Shown: positions 16,649-25,736, numbered from the stretch's first letter. The stretch is 64,000 nucleotides of DNA from Marinobacterium nitratireducens (GCF_014645375.1 NZ_BMLT01000006.1:310001-374000), one strand, 5' to 3'. Translations and numbers: made by a program. Notes: a model not told the origin generated them from the sequence alone.

Positions 16649-17590
16649 TCAGCTCTTGTTGGCCGCAAGCACGTAGAGGAATTCCAGCGCCAGGGTCGCG
16701 GCGGCCAGCGAGGTGATTTCGGCGTGGTCGTAGGCCGGGTTGACCTCCACCAGGTCCATGCCCACGAGTTCCAGCCCGGTCATGCCGCGAACCACCTTGA
16801 GGGCGCAGTCGATGCTCAGGCCGCCGCTGACCGGCGTGCCGGTGCCGGGGGCATGGGTGGGGTCGAGGCCGTCGATGTCGAAGCTCAGATAGGCCTTGCG
16901 GCTGCCCACCCGCTGGCGGATGCGCTCGAGGACCGCAGCCGGTCCCTGGTCGTTGACCCAGGCGGCGTCCAGGACCTCGAAGGGGTGGTTTCGGCGGTCA
17001 TAGGTGGTGCGGATGCCGATCTGGATGGAGTGCTCGGTATCGACCAACCCCTCCTGCACGGCGTGATGGAAGATGGTGCCGTGATCGTATTGGGTGCCGC
17101 CCGAGTACGTATCAGTATGGGCGTCGAAATGGATCAGGGCCAGCGGACCGTGGCGGCGGGCATGGGCGCGCAGCAGTGGCAGGCTGATGAAGTGGTCGCC
17201 GCCGAAGCTGAGCATCTGTCGCCCCGCCTCCAGTACCCGGTCGGCATGGGCTTCGAGATTATCGACCAGTGTTTGCGGCTCACCGTAGCTGAAATGAAGG
17301 TCGCCGGCGTCCGCGACGCGCAGATGATCATCGAGGGCGAATTCCCAGGGCCAGCGGATGCCTTCCCAGATCAGATTGGCGGAAGCCAGGCGAATGGATT
17401 TCGGACCCATGCGGGTACCCGAACGGCCGGTGCAGGCGAGGTCGAACGGAATGCCGGTGATCACCACTTCGGTGCCCTCCGCCTGGGGATCGTAGGGCGG
17501 AAACTGCATAAAGGTCGCGGGGTGGGTGGCGTATATCGAGCTGTGCGCAACGTTGATCGGGGTGCCCTGGTTATTATTGGCGTCGGCCAT
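16649..17590 (-). CDS. Agmatinase/guanidino-acid ureohydrolase
   Basis: A 313-residue ureohydrolase that would split a guanidino compound into urea and an amine. Manganese-binding motifs are complete: GGDH (130-133), HFDAHTD (154-160) and SFDIDGLDP (236-244), plus EVNPAYD. The start is ATG 17590 with AGGAG at the right distance. The arrangement with a divergent LysR and an APC permease recalls guanidinobutyrase loci of pseudomonads as well as agmatinase loci; sequence inspection cannot separate agmatine, 4-guanidinobutyrate and 3-guanidinopropionate as substrates. Confidence 0.92.
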   Translation of the reverse strand: MADANNNQGTPINVAHSSIYATHPATFMQFPPYDPQAEGTEVVITGIPFDLACTGRSGTRMGPKSIRLASANLIWEGIRWPWEFALDDHLRVADAGDLHFSYGEPQTLVDNLEAHADRVLEAGRQMLSFGGDHFISLPLLRAHARRHGPLALIHFDAHTDTYSGGTQYDHGTIFHHAVQEGLVDTEHSIQIGIRTTYDRRNHPFEVLDAAWVNDQGPAAVLERIRQRVGSRKAYLSFDIDGLDPTHAPGTGTPVSGGLSIDCALKVVRGMTGLELVGMDLVEVNPAYDHAEITSLAAATLALEFLYVLAANKS

Positions 17591-17677
17591 GAAGATCTCC
17601 TGCAAGCAAACTATTTAGGGTCCGTTCACCTTATGCGGTTGGAGGTGATTAGTTAAATGAATTGGATTGATTGATCT

Positions 17678-17692
17678 ATTCGTGTTACGAAT
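17678..17692. promoter_or_regulatory. LysR-type operator between agmatinase and lysR
   Basis: Perfect palindrome ATTCGTGTTACGAAT containing a T-N11-A LysR box (T17679, A17691). It is 43 bp before the LysR start and about 90 bp before the agmatinase start, where a LysR recognition site is expected. Confidence 0.7.
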
Positions 17693-17735
17693 GGCTTGGA
17701 GTGGGTAAGGACCGGAGGGTGGATGAAACGATGCA

Positions 17736-18671
17736 ATGGCTGACATGAATCCTCTGCGCAAATTCGATCTCAATCTGCTGGTGGTCTTCGAAACGCTGAT
17801 CGTCGAGCGCCACGTTACCCGGACCGCAGAGCGGCTTTACCTGAGCCAGCCGGCCGTCAGCCATGCGCTGCGCCGGCTGCGCGAGGCGCTGGACGACCCG
17901 CTGCTGGTCAAGACGGAGCGCGGAATGCAGCCGACGCCGCGGGCGCTGGAGCTGCTGCCCGGCGTGCAGCAGGCCCTGAAGCTGATCGATCGCACACTGA
18001 CGCCACCGCCGGCGTTCGATCCGGCGACCAGCCGCCGCCGGTTCGTTATCGCCACCAACGACTATTTCGAAGAGTTGCTGTACCCGGGCTTCCTGGCCTC
18101 GGTGCAGCCGCGTGCGCCGCATCTCGAGTTCGCGATCGAGGTGATCTCGCAGAGCGTGTTGTGCAAGGGGCTCGAAAACCGGGAGGTCGATCTGGTCGTG
18201 GGGCTCGAGGCGGACACGGAGCTTCCGTCGACGCTGATGTCCGAGCCCTGGATCCGCGAGGAGCTCGTGTGTCTGGTCGCACGTTCGAACCGGGTCGTGG
18301 GGGATTCGCTGAGCCTGGAGGACTTCGTGCGGCAGCCGCAGATCGGACTGTCCCAGGTCGGCGCCGGCAACCCCGAATGGGTGGATCAGTGGTTGTCGGC
18401 GCAGGGGCTCGAGCGGCGGCTGCTCTCGCGCAGCCTGAATTACATGGCTGCCGCCCGCACGGTAGCACTGACCGACGCAGTGCTGACCCTGCCCCGGGAA
18501 CTGGCTATGCTGTTTTGCACCCTGTTGCCGCTGAGGCTGGTGCAACCGCCGGCAGGCATGCCTCGACCGGAAATGACGCTGGTGCACCACCCGCTTTACG
18601 AGCGGGACGGGGCCATACGCTGGTTGAGGGCGGAGCTTCAGGATTGCGCTCAAAACATGACGGGAAGCTGA
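17736..18671 (+). CDS. LysR-type regulator, divergent to the agmatinase gene
   Basis: A 311-residue LysR-type protein. The winged HTH is at about residues 8-66 (FDLNLLVVFETLIVERHVTRTAERLYLSQPAVSHALRRLREAL), followed by a periplasmic-binding-protein-like effector domain. The NodD-like opening (LRKFDLNLL...LPLL) is of the subgroup that often controls catabolic genes. Divergent position and the palindrome at 17678-17692 suggest that it activates the agmatinase-permease operon. Its stop is separated from the next LysR gene by a single base. Confidence 0.93.
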   Translation: MADMNPLRKFDLNLLVVFETLIVERHVTRTAERLYLSQPAVSHALRRLREALDDPLLVKTERGMQPTPRALELLPGVQQALKLIDRTLTPPPAFDPATSRRRFVIATNDYFEELLYPGFLASVQPRAPHLEFAIEVISQSVLCKGLENREVDLVVGLEADTELPSTLMSEPWIREELVCLVARSNRVVGDSLSLEDFVRQPQIGLSQVGAGNPEWVDQWLSAQGLERRLLSRSLNYMAAARTVALTDAVLTLPRELAMLFCTLLPLRLVQPPAGMPRPEMTLVHHPLYERDGAIRWLRAELQDCAQNMTGS

Positions 18672-18672
18672 A

Positions 18673-19572
18673 ATGACGTTCAGTGTGGAACAGTTGCAGG
18701 CCTTTGTCGCCGCTGCGGAGCAGGGGTCCTTTTCGGCGGCGGCGCGGCATCTGGGCAAGGCGCAGTCGGTGGTCAGCGTGGCGGTCAGTCATCTGGAGAT
18801 CGACTGCGGCGTGGAGCTGTTCGACCGTAGCGGCCGGACGCCGGTGCTGACCGGGGAGGGGCGGGCGCTGCTGCGGGACGCGCGGGCGATTCTGCAGCGT
18901 TGCGACGAGATGCGGGCCAGCGCCGCCGCGCTCGGCCGGGGCGTCGAGACGCGGCTGACGCTGGCGGTCGATGCGGCCATCGCGATGGAGACGCTGGTGC
19001 CGCACCTGGCGGCCTTCGACGGGGCCTTCCCGCACCTTGAGTTCGAGCTTCTCAATCCAACCAGTCAGGATGTCGCGGAGCTGGTCAGCAGCGGCCGGGC
19101 GGATCTGGGCGTGATGTTCGAGCAGGAGTTCTACCCGCGCGGTTTCAATTTTACCGGTATCGACCATGTCGAGGTGATCGCGGTGGCCGGCCCGGGCCAT
19201 CCGCTGGCAGCCCTGCCCGAGGTGCGGCTGCCGGATCTCGAGCAGCACCGTCAGCTCATGCCGACCACCCGCACCGCCGGTGTTCGCGGTGCCTTCGAAC
19301 TGCAGGGCGGGCGCTGCTGGCGGCTCGAAAGCCAGTACGGCATCCTGGCGCTGGTGCGGGCGGACTTCGGCTGGGCCTACCTGCCGAAACCCTTCGTTCG
19401 CGAAGACCTTGAACGCGGTCGGGTCGTGCCGCTGCGGCTGGCGTTTCAGCAGGTCGACATCCAGGCTGGCATCGATCTGATATGGCGCCGAGACCGGGCG
19501 GCGGGCCCTGCGGCGCGTTGGCTGATCGAGCGCCTCTCAGGCGGATCGGCGCCCGGTTGTGGGGCGGAGTGA
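18673..19572 (+). CDS. LysR-type regulator
   Basis: A 299-residue LysR-type protein with HTH at about residues 1-60 (EQLQAFVAAAEQGSFSAAARHLGKAQSVVSVAVSHLE) and a substrate-binding domain. It starts one base after the stop of the preceding lysR gene, so the two unrelated-looking regulators are co-transcribed, which is unusual. Its target is not evident; nhaD follows 153 bp downstream. Confidence 0.92.
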   Translation: MTFSVEQLQAFVAAAEQGSFSAAARHLGKAQSVVSVAVSHLEIDCGVELFDRSGRTPVLTGEGRALLRDARAILQRCDEMRASAAALGRGVETRLTLAVDAAIAMETLVPHLAAFDGAFPHLEFELLNPTSQDVAELVSSGRADLGVMFEQEFYPRGFNFTGIDHVEVIAVAGPGHPLAALPEVRLPDLEQHRQLMPTTRTAGVRGAFELQGGRCWRLESQYGILALVRADFGWAYLPKPFVREDLERGRVVPLRLAFQQVDIQAGIDLIWRRDRAAGPAARWLIERLSGGSAPGCGAE

Positions 19573-19725
19573 TACCGGGGCTTCGGGACGCACTGTGGAA
19601 AAGGCCCCGTCGGGCTTCGGAACTGGCAAGACATTATCGAACAGCACTCAAGACCCATTGCCGATAGCGGTGGGCGCCTGTTTAATGAAAGCCTGACGCC
19701 ATTCGGAAAAGGATTTGATCGCATC

Positions 19726-21165
19726 ATGCAACGAATCGCACCCTGCTTGCCGCTCCTGTTGGTCCTTGCCTGTGTTTTCAGCCTCCCGGTCCGCGCCTCG
19801 GTCGGTCCGCTGGACCTGACCCAAAGCTCCTACGGCTATTTTGCCCTGGCCATTTTTACGCTGGCCTACCTGCTGGTCATCTGTGAGGAGCGCCTGAATC
19901 TGCGCAAGTCGAAGCCTGTGCTGGTGGGCGCGACCATCATCTGGTCGGTGATCGGCTGGGCCTATATCCAGGGCAACTTGCCGGGGCTGGTCGAGGAGGC
20001 TTACAAGGAAACGCTGCTGGAGTTTTCCGAGCTGATGCTGTTCCTTCTGGTGGCCATGACCTATATAAACGCCATGGAGGAGCGGCGGGTCTTCGACGCC
20101 CTGCGAGCCTGGATGGTGCGGCGCAACTTCAGTTACCGCACGCTGTTCTGGCTCACCGGGGTGCTGGCGTTCCTGATCTCCCCGGTGGCGGACAACCTGA
20201 CCACGGCATTGCTGCTGTGCGCTGTGGTGATGAAGGTCGCAGACGGCGATCGTCGCTTTATCAACCTCTGCTGCATCAACATCGTGGTGGCGGCCAACGC
20301 CGGCGGTGCCTTCAGCCCGTTCGGCGACATCACCACCCTGATGGTCTGGCAGGCGGGCATGGTCGAGTTCGTGGAGTTCTTCGCGCTGCTGGTACCGTCG
20401 CTGGTCAACTTCCTGGTGCCGGCACTGCTGATGAGCCTGGCGGTGGAAAAGCGCCGGCCCAGTGCCGTCGTCGAAGAGGTGGAGCTCAAGCGCGGTGCGC
20501 GCCGCATCATGCTGCTGTTTCTGCTGTCGATCCTGACGGCAGTGAGCTGTCATATCGTGCTGCATCTGCCGCCGGTGCTGGGCATGATGGCGGGCCTCGG
20601 CTACCTGCAGTTCTTCGGTTACTTCCTGCGCATAACGCTGCCGCGTTCGCTCGAGCGCAAGCGCCGGCGGGCTGAAGCCGAGGGCAATCAGGAGCGCCTC
20701 AGGGCGCTCGGCAGCGTGGTGCCTTTCGATGTTTTCAATCGTGTCGCCCGGGCCGAGTGGGACACCCTGCTGTTTTTCTACGGCGTCATCATGTGCGTCG
20801 GCGGCCTCGGTTTTATGGGCTATCTGGCACTGATGTCCGACCTGCTGTACACCCAGTGGGACCCGACCAGCGCCAACGTCGTACTGGGTGTGATCTCGGC
20901 GGTGATCGACAACATACCGGTAATGTTCGCGGTGCTGACGATGGAGCCGCAGATGTCCCACGGCCACTGGTTGCTGATCACCCTCACCGCCGGTGTCGGC
21001 GGCAGCCTGCTGTCGATCGGCTCCGCCGCCGGCGTGGCGTTGATGGGCCAGGCCCGTGGCAGTTATACCTTCTTCGGCCACCTGCGCTGGATGCCGGCGG
21101 TGGCGCTTGGCTATGTCGCCAGCATCCAGGTGCACCTCTGGCTCAACGCCGGCCTGTTTCACTGA
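19726..21165 (+). CDS. nhaD: Na+/H+ antiporter NhaD
   Basis: A 479-residue ion-transporter-superfamily protein with a signal-like first helix and about 12 further helices. Conserved polar blocks are LISPVADNLTTALLLCAVVMKV, INIVVAANAGGAFSPFGDITTLMVWQAG and AVIDNIPVMFAVLTM, matching the NhaD family (for example in marine Vibrio and halomonads). It would export Na+ in exchange for protons at alkaline pH or high salinity. Monocistronic. Confidence 0.95.
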   Translation: MQRIAPCLPLLLVLACVFSLPVRASVGPLDLTQSSYGYFALAIFTLAYLLVICEERLNLRKSKPVLVGATIIWSVIGWAYIQGNLPGLVEEAYKETLLEFSELMLFLLVAMTYINAMEERRVFDALRAWMVRRNFSYRTLFWLTGVLAFLISPVADNLTTALLLCAVVMKVADGDRRFINLCCINIVVAANAGGAFSPFGDITTLMVWQAGMVEFVEFFALLVPSLVNFLVPALLMSLAVEKRRPSAVVEEVELKRGARRIMLLFLLSILTAVSCHIVLHLPPVLGMMAGLGYLQFFGYFLRITLPRSLERKRRRAEAEGNQERLRALGSVVPFDVFNRVARAEWDTLLFFYGVIMCVGGLGFMGYLALMSDLLYTQWDPTSANVVLGVISAVIDNIPVMFAVLTMEPQMSHGHWLLITLTAGVGGSLLSIGSAAGVALMGQARGSYTFFGHLRWMPAVALGYVASIQVHLWLNAGLFH

Positions 21166-21397
21166 TCCGCTTGCGTAATGCGGGTGCGGGTATATACCGG
21201 GTGGGCGGTTGCCACGGATGGAGGGTGGGTGAAGGCGCGAATGACGAATGCTGTTTCGCATACCGCGGGGCCTGAATCGCGCCGTAACCCGCAATATCGA
21301 TCGTATTCCAGATCGATTGCTATCGGACGGCAGAGCGGTTGTTGGGTTCACTTGAATTTGCTCCTGCAATTCAAGTATTCCCACCATCCCCTGGCGG
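21166..21397. repeat. Intergenic gap with dispersed palindromic element
   Basis: No gene seen. About 21285-21350 is a copy of the dispersed element with CGTAACCCGCAATATCGATCG, then CAGATCGATTG, then GGTTGTTGGGTT. The first and last motifs recur in the tandem array near 61 kb. Confidence 0.65.
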
Positions 21398-22462
21398 TTA
21401 CGGTCCTTCGGACCTGGACCCAACCGGTGACCGCGTCGACTCGCGGGCGACCAGTTCGGCAGCAGGGGCCCTGACCAGGGTGCGACCGTTGCTGCCGTTG
21501 ATGTGCTCGAACAGCAGTTCGATCGCCAGCGACGCCACCTGCTCGAGGTGCAGATCGACCGCCGTCAGTGGCGGGGTGCAGTTGCGCGCCCGCAGACCGT
21601 CGTAGCGGGTCGCGACCATGACGTCGTCCGGCACCCGTATCCCCAGTGACTGCAGTGCGCTGACTGCGCCGACGGCGAAGGCGTCGACCGGCGCGCAGAT
21701 GGCGTCGATTTCCGGGTGCTGCTGCAGCAGTGCCTGGCAGGCCCTGGCGCCGGCCGCTTCGCCGCCGGCCTCGTCGGCCCTGGCAACCAGGCAGTCCATC
21801 CGGTATTCGTGGCAGAAATCGCGGTAAGCCTGCTCGACGTCGACGTACGAGTGCCGCGGCTGCTCGCCGATCAGCAGGGCGATCCGGCGCGCGCCCTGTG
21901 TGCGCAGATGTTCCAGCAGCATTCGCCCGGTGGCGCCGCCCTGCAGATCGACGTAGGGGAGGGCGCGGCTCATCGCCGGCTGACGGCCGATCGAGATCAC
22001 ATCCAGTCCGCGACGCTGCAGTTGCTCGACCTGAGGGTCGTTCGCCACCGGTTCGATAATGACCGCACCGTCGATATCCAGTTCGTCCAGCAGGCCGCGC
22101 GCTTCCTGCATCGGCGGCACCAGCACCAGCGCCAGCCCCTGCTTCAGCGCCGCTTCGGTTGCGGTGGCGGCAATCTCCATCATGAACCCCAGCCGAGACG
22201 GCCCCCCGGCAACGGCGAAAGGCATCGACGACAGCAGGGCGATGCAGTTACTGCGGCCGGTACGCAGGCGCTGCGCCCGCAGGTTGGGCCTGTAGCCGAG
22301 ACTGGCGGCGATGGTCTTGACCCGTTCGCGGGTGCGGGGGTCGACCTGCCCCCGGTCGTTGAGGGCGTGGGATACGGTCGTGCGGGATACCCCGGCGGCT
22401 TCTGCCACGTCGGCGATGGTCGGTCGCCGGGCGGGCGATGGGGCATTCTTGTGATCATTCAT
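21398..22462 (-). CDS. LacI-family repressor of the nucleobase permease operon
   Basis: A 354-residue LacI/GalR protein. The HTH and hinge are at about residues 13-65 (TIADVAEAAGVSRTTVSHALN ... RVKTIAASLGYRPNLRAQRL) and the periplasmic-binding-protein-like effector domain covers about 70-340. It is divergent from the NCS2 permease operon, with four copies of a CG-centred 14-bp palindrome between them, typical of LacI-family operators. The inducer is probably a nucleobase-like or related heterocyclic compound, judged only from its target genes. Confidence 0.94.
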   Translation of the reverse strand: MNDHKNAPSPARRPTIADVAEAAGVSRTTVSHALNDRGQVDPRTRERVKTIAASLGYRPNLRAQRLRTGRSNCIALLSSMPFAVAGGPSRLGFMMEIAATATEAALKQGLALVLVPPMQEARGLLDELDIDGAVIIEPVANDPQVEQLQRRGLDVISIGRQPAMSRALPYVDLQGGATGRMLLEHLRTQGARRIALLIGEQPRHSYVDVEQAYRDFCHEYRMDCLVARADEAGGEAAGARACQALLQQHPEIDAICAPVDAFAVGAVSALQSLGIRVPDDVMVATRYDGLRARNCTPPLTAVDLHLEQVASLAIELLFEHINGSNGRTLVRAPAAELVARESTRSPVGSRSEGP

Positions 22463-22516
22463 GGCGATACTGTCTGCGCGGCTGTCCGCTCAAGTATATC
22501 GCAGCCGCGTTTATGG

Positions 22517-22530
22517 CTAAATCGATTTGG
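22517..22530. promoter_or_regulatory. LacI operator 1
   Basis: CTAAATCGATTTGG, one base off the perfect palindrome CCAAATCGATTTGG found twice below. It lies 55 bp upstream of the lacI start and probably gives autoregulation. Confidence 0.8.
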
Positions 22531-22608
22531 TGCATTACCGGAAAATGTGCACCTTTTCAGGGCATATTTCATAAAAATCAACCGTTATATCTAATGGTTC
22601 CAGGCAGG

Positions 22609-22628
22609 AGTTGACTCCGGAGTCAACT
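22609..22628. promoter_or_regulatory. 20-bp perfect palindrome over the permease promoter
   Basis: AGTTGACTCCGGAGTCAACT is perfectly self-complementary and different from the LacI operator. It contains the -35 hexamer of the permease promoter. It looks like the site of a second regulator that is not encoded nearby. Confidence 0.6.
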
Positions 22629-22639
22629 GGATCTATGGT
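22611..22639 (+). promoter_or_regulatory. Promoter of the permease-amidohydrolase operon
   Basis: TTGACT (22611-22616), 17-bp spacer, TATGGT (22634-22639). Operator 2 begins 5 bp downstream, over the expected transcription start. The leader to the NCS2 start is about 180 nt. Confidence 0.55.
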
Positions 22640-22643
22640 TTAA

Positions 22644-22657
22644 CCAAATCGATTTGG
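22644..22657. promoter_or_regulatory. LacI operator 2
   Basis: Perfect palindrome CCAAATCGATTTGG just downstream of the -10, at the presumed +1. Confidence 0.88.
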
Positions 22658-22674
22658 CTGGTCAGTAATTAGAC

Positions 22675-22688
22675 CTGAATCGATTTGG
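22675..22688. promoter_or_regulatory. LacI operator 3
   Basis: CTGAATCGATTTGG, two mismatches from the perfect palindrome, 31 bp (about three helical turns) from operator 2, suited to cooperative binding. Confidence 0.8.
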
Positions 22689-22742
22689 CTGAGATGCCCG
22701 GTCAAGGCCGGACCGTCACAAGCCATTTTTTTGGTCTGGCGC

Positions 22743-22756
22743 CCAAATCGATTTGG
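22743..22756. promoter_or_regulatory. LacI operator 4
   Basis: Second perfect copy of CCAAATCGATTTGG, in the leader 70 bp before the permease start. With operator 1 it could permit a repression loop. Confidence 0.86.
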
Positions 22757-22826
22757 TTATGCCTGACCTTAACCGGATGCCAGACGCTGGCAAACGGACG
22801 AAAGAACAAGAACTCAGGAGAAAGTC

Positions 22827-24197
22827 ATGCCCGAACACAACAACAACCATAAGGTAACGGCCCCGGTGGACGAGGTGCTGCCACTGCGTACGCTGCTGGC
22901 TTTCGGCCTGCAGCATGTGCTGGTGATGGCCGCCTCGCCGATAGCCTCGGTGTTTCTGATGAGTACCGCACTCGGCTTCGACGCCGCCCTTACCGTCAAC
23001 CTGCTGTGCGCGACCTTTATCATCTGCGGTATCGGTACCATCCTGCAGTCGGTCGGTCTCAAGGGCTTCGGCGCCCGGCTGCCATTCATCATGCTGCCCG
23101 GTGGCGCCCCCATCGTGCTGTTTATCCTGATCGCGCAGCAGACGGATGTCGCCACGGCGTCGGGGGCGGTGATCCTGACGGCGCTGTTCTATTTCTTCGT
23201 GCTGCCGGTATTCCGGCGCTGTCTGCGTTTCTTCCCGCCGGTGGTGGTCGGCACCATGCTGCTGCTGGTGGCGGTCAATCTGGTGAAGATTTCCGGCTTC
23301 CTGGTGGTCGGCAAGGCCGGCAGCGAGCACTACGCCGATCCGATGAATCTGATGCTGGCATTCACCACCATCGCCGCTACGGTGCTGTTCTCGCGACTGC
23401 TGAAGGGCACCTGGGGCCAGCTGTCGATCATGCTGGGACTGGTGGCCGGTGCGCTGGTGGCGATGCTGTTCGGCCTGTTCCACTTCGACAACGTCTATCT
23501 GTTCCCGCTGTTCACGCTGCCGACGCTGCTGCCGTTCGGCATGCCGACCTTCGATCTCTTCGCCGCACTGCCGCTGATGATCTTCTGCATCATTTCGATG
23601 GTCGAGGCGACCGGCCAGACACTGGCCATAAGCGACGCCGTCGACAAGAAGCTGGCGCCGGAAACCGACGTGCCGCGCACCATTCGTGGCGACGCCGCGA
23701 TCTCGTTGCTGGGCGGCCTGTTCGGCACTTCGCTGATCATCACCAGCGGTGAAAACATCGGCGTGGTGCGTGCCACCGGTATCCGTTCCCGCTACGTGAC
23801 CCTGGTCGCGGGCCTGCTGCTGATCCTGCTGGCGCTGGCCGCGCCCCTGGCGCGGGTGATCCACGGTGTGCCGGAAGCGGTGGTCGGCGGGACCGGCCTC
23901 GTGGTGTTCGCCATTGTCGGCACCATGGGTATCGACATGCTGCGACGCGTCGATCTGCGCAACCACGCCAACATGTACATCGTCGCGGTAGCGCTGGCGG
24001 TGGGTCTGCTGCCGATCCTGGTGCCGGGCGTCTACAGCCAGTTCCCCACCGGCATCGCGTCTCTGCTGGGCAACGGCGTCGCCATGGGCGCAACGACCGC
24101 GGCTGTGATGAACGCGCTGTTCCACCATATGGGAAAAAAGTCTGCTGAGTCAGCGACTTGCGAAGCCGCAACAGGCGAGGCCGAGCCCTCGTCCTGA
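22827..24197 (+). CDS. NCS2-family uracil/xanthine permease
   Basis: A 456-residue nucleobase:cation symporter of the NCS2 family (14-helix fold). Conserved blocks are GLQHVLVMAASPIASVF, the helix-8 region MVEATGQTLAISDAV and the helix-10 block SGENIGVVRATGIRSRYV, the counterpart of the NCS2 signature near the substrate-binding Glu. It is first in an operon with an amidohydrolase and a TSUP transporter, under the adjacent LacI repressor. Purine or pyrimidine specificity is not resolvable here. Confidence 0.93.
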   Translation: MPEHNNNHKVTAPVDEVLPLRTLLAFGLQHVLVMAASPIASVFLMSTALGFDAALTVNLLCATFIICGIGTILQSVGLKGFGARLPFIMLPGGAPIVLFILIAQQTDVATASGAVILTALFYFFVLPVFRRCLRFFPPVVVGTMLLLVAVNLVKISGFLVVGKAGSEHYADPMNLMLAFTTIAATVLFSRLLKGTWGQLSIMLGLVAGALVAMLFGLFHFDNVYLFPLFTLPTLLPFGMPTFDLFAALPLMIFCIISMVEATGQTLAISDAVDKKLAPETDVPRTIRGDAAISLLGGLFGTSLIITSGENIGVVRATGIRSRYVTLVAGLLLILLALAAPLARVIHGVPEAVVGGTGLVVFAIVGTMGIDMLRRVDLRNHANMYIVAVALAVGLLPILVPGVYSQFPTGIASLLGNGVAMGATTAAVMNALFHHMGKKSAESATCEAATGEAEPSS

Positions 24198-24214
24198 ACC
24201 CGATCGCCACACTT

Positions 24215-24238
24215 GGCCGGGGTAACCCGGCCTTTTTT
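24215..24238 (+). terminator. Intrinsic terminator or attenuator between permease and amidohydrolase
   Basis: Perfect 7-bp stem GGCCGGG/CCCGGCC with GTAA loop and six T residues. It lies between two genes that otherwise look co-transcribed, so it may lower expression of the downstream genes rather than end the operon. Confidence 0.88.
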
Positions 24239-24302
24239 ACCCTGGTGCCGCCAAGCGGCCAGCCATTGCCAGTTTTTTCACTACATAACAACGGACAATA
24301 TC

Positions 24303-25721
24303 ATGCATAAGCACCAGAACAGCGAGCCCTTCGAGGCCGACGACCTGATCCTCGCCCCGGAATGGATGCTGCTGCCGCAGGGACCCGTGCGGCAGCAGGC
24401 GCTGCGGGTGGCCGACGGTCGTTTCGCCGACGTCGGTTCACTGTGCGAGCTGCAGGCCCGCTATCCGGAACTCGAGGTCCGGCGTATCGAGAAGCAGTTG
24501 CTGATGCCAGGATTCGTCGATACCCATCACCACCTCAGCCAGACGTTCGGCAAGTCGCTGGTGTTCGGAGAACCGTCGGAGATTTTCCGCCGCGTCTGGG
24601 TGCCGATGGAGTCGGGCCTCGACGAGGAATTGCTGTACCTGACCACCAAGCTGGCGGCGCTGGAGTCGTTGCGCGGCGGCTTCACCACCGTCTGCGACGC
24701 TGGCACCCGCGCCGAAACCGGGCTGAAAAGCATGGCTGTCGCGTGCGAGGAAGCGGGGCTGCGCACGGTGCTGGGGCTGGTCTGCAACGACCGCCGTGGC
24801 GACGAAGTGCTGGCGCCGGGGCCGATCCTGACTAAAGCCGAGCAGCACCTGGCCGACTGGGAAAGCAATCCGATGGTGAAGCCGTCACTGGCGATCCCGA
24901 TACCCGAGATCGCCACCGACGACATGCTGCGGGCGGTGTCGGCGCTGTGCGCCGAGGCCGGCACGGTGTTCCAGACCCATGCCAACGAGCACCTGGTGGC
25001 GGTCGAGCGTTCGCTGGAGCGGTACGGTGTGCGGCCGGTGGAACACCTGCATCGTGCCGGTGCGCTGGGCCCCCAGGCGTTGCTGGCTCACGCCACGCTG
25101 CTGACGCCCGGGGAGATCGCCATGATTCGCGACAGCGATACGGCTGTGAGCTACAACCCCGTGGCGAGTGCCTGGAAGGGTAACGCCGTGGCCCAGGCCG
25201 AGCTGATGCGCACCTTCGGCGTGCGCCTGGGGCTCGGCACCGATGGCACCCGCAGTGACGCTTTCCGGCTGATGGACTTCGCCGAAGCGGCACAGCGCTT
25301 CGCCCACGGCCTGGCGGTCGGCGATTCCTCCTGTGGCGGCGGCTGGTCCTGGCTCGAGATGGCAACCCGGGAGGGAGCGCGGGTGCTTGGTCTCGAAACC
25401 GGTGAAATCGCCGTCGGCAAGGCCGCCGACTTCCTGCTGGTCGATCTGCAGGTACCGGAAATGACGCCGTCCTGGGACCTTTCCTGGGAGCTGGTGCGCC
25501 TGGCCAACCGCGACCAGATCCAGGCCGTTTACGTTGGCGGCCGCCTGCGTCTGTGGCAGGGCTGGCCTGTGGACTGGGACGCCCGCGCGCTGATGCAGCA
25601 GGTCGACGAGCTGGCTCGCGCGGTGGTGGAGCGCGCGCCGATTCAGAAAATCCATCCCTTTTCGCAGGCGCACCGCGAAGCGCGGGGGCCAGACTCCGAC
25701 GCGTCGACGTCCGGGCACTGA
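24303..25721 (+). CDS. Amidohydrolase, probable nucleobase-type deaminase (COG0402)
   Basis: A 472-residue metal-dependent amidohydrolase of the cytosine/guanine/8-oxoguanine/atrazine deaminase branch. Metal ligands are visible in MPGFVDTHHHLSQT (about residues 70-83), the HANEH block (about 228), a later LLAHATLL histidine and GLGTDGTRSDAF. ATG 24303 is chosen because the frame upstream runs through the terminator. With a nucleobase permease in front, a deaminase of a purine, pyrimidine, pterin or triazine ring is likely; the substrate is not identifiable by eye. It is 15 bp from the TSUP gene. Confidence 0.88.
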   Translation: MHKHQNSEPFEADDLILAPEWMLLPQGPVRQQALRVADGRFADVGSLCELQARYPELEVRRIEKQLLMPGFVDTHHHLSQTFGKSLVFGEPSEIFRRVWVPMESGLDEELLYLTTKLAALESLRGGFTTVCDAGTRAETGLKSMAVACEEAGLRTVLGLVCNDRRGDEVLAPGPILTKAEQHLADWESNPMVKPSLAIPIPEIATDDMLRAVSALCAEAGTVFQTHANEHLVAVERSLERYGVRPVEHLHRAGALGPQALLAHATLLTPGEIAMIRDSDTAVSYNPVASAWKGNAVAQAELMRTFGVRLGLGTDGTRSDAFRLMDFAEAAQRFAHGLAVGDSSCGGGWSWLEMATREGARVLGLETGEIAVGKAADFLLVDLQVPEMTPSWDLSWELVRLANRDQIQAVYVGGRLRLWQGWPVDWDARALMQQVDELARAVVERAPIQKIHPFSQAHREARGPDSDASTSGH

Positions 25722-25736
25722 TTACGGGAGCGACGC

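Noticed and set aside
21565-22295. Long frames opposite the LacI gene and opposite many other genes
   Set aside because: These are antisense shadows common in high-GC coding sequence; none has a domain or a ribosome-binding site.
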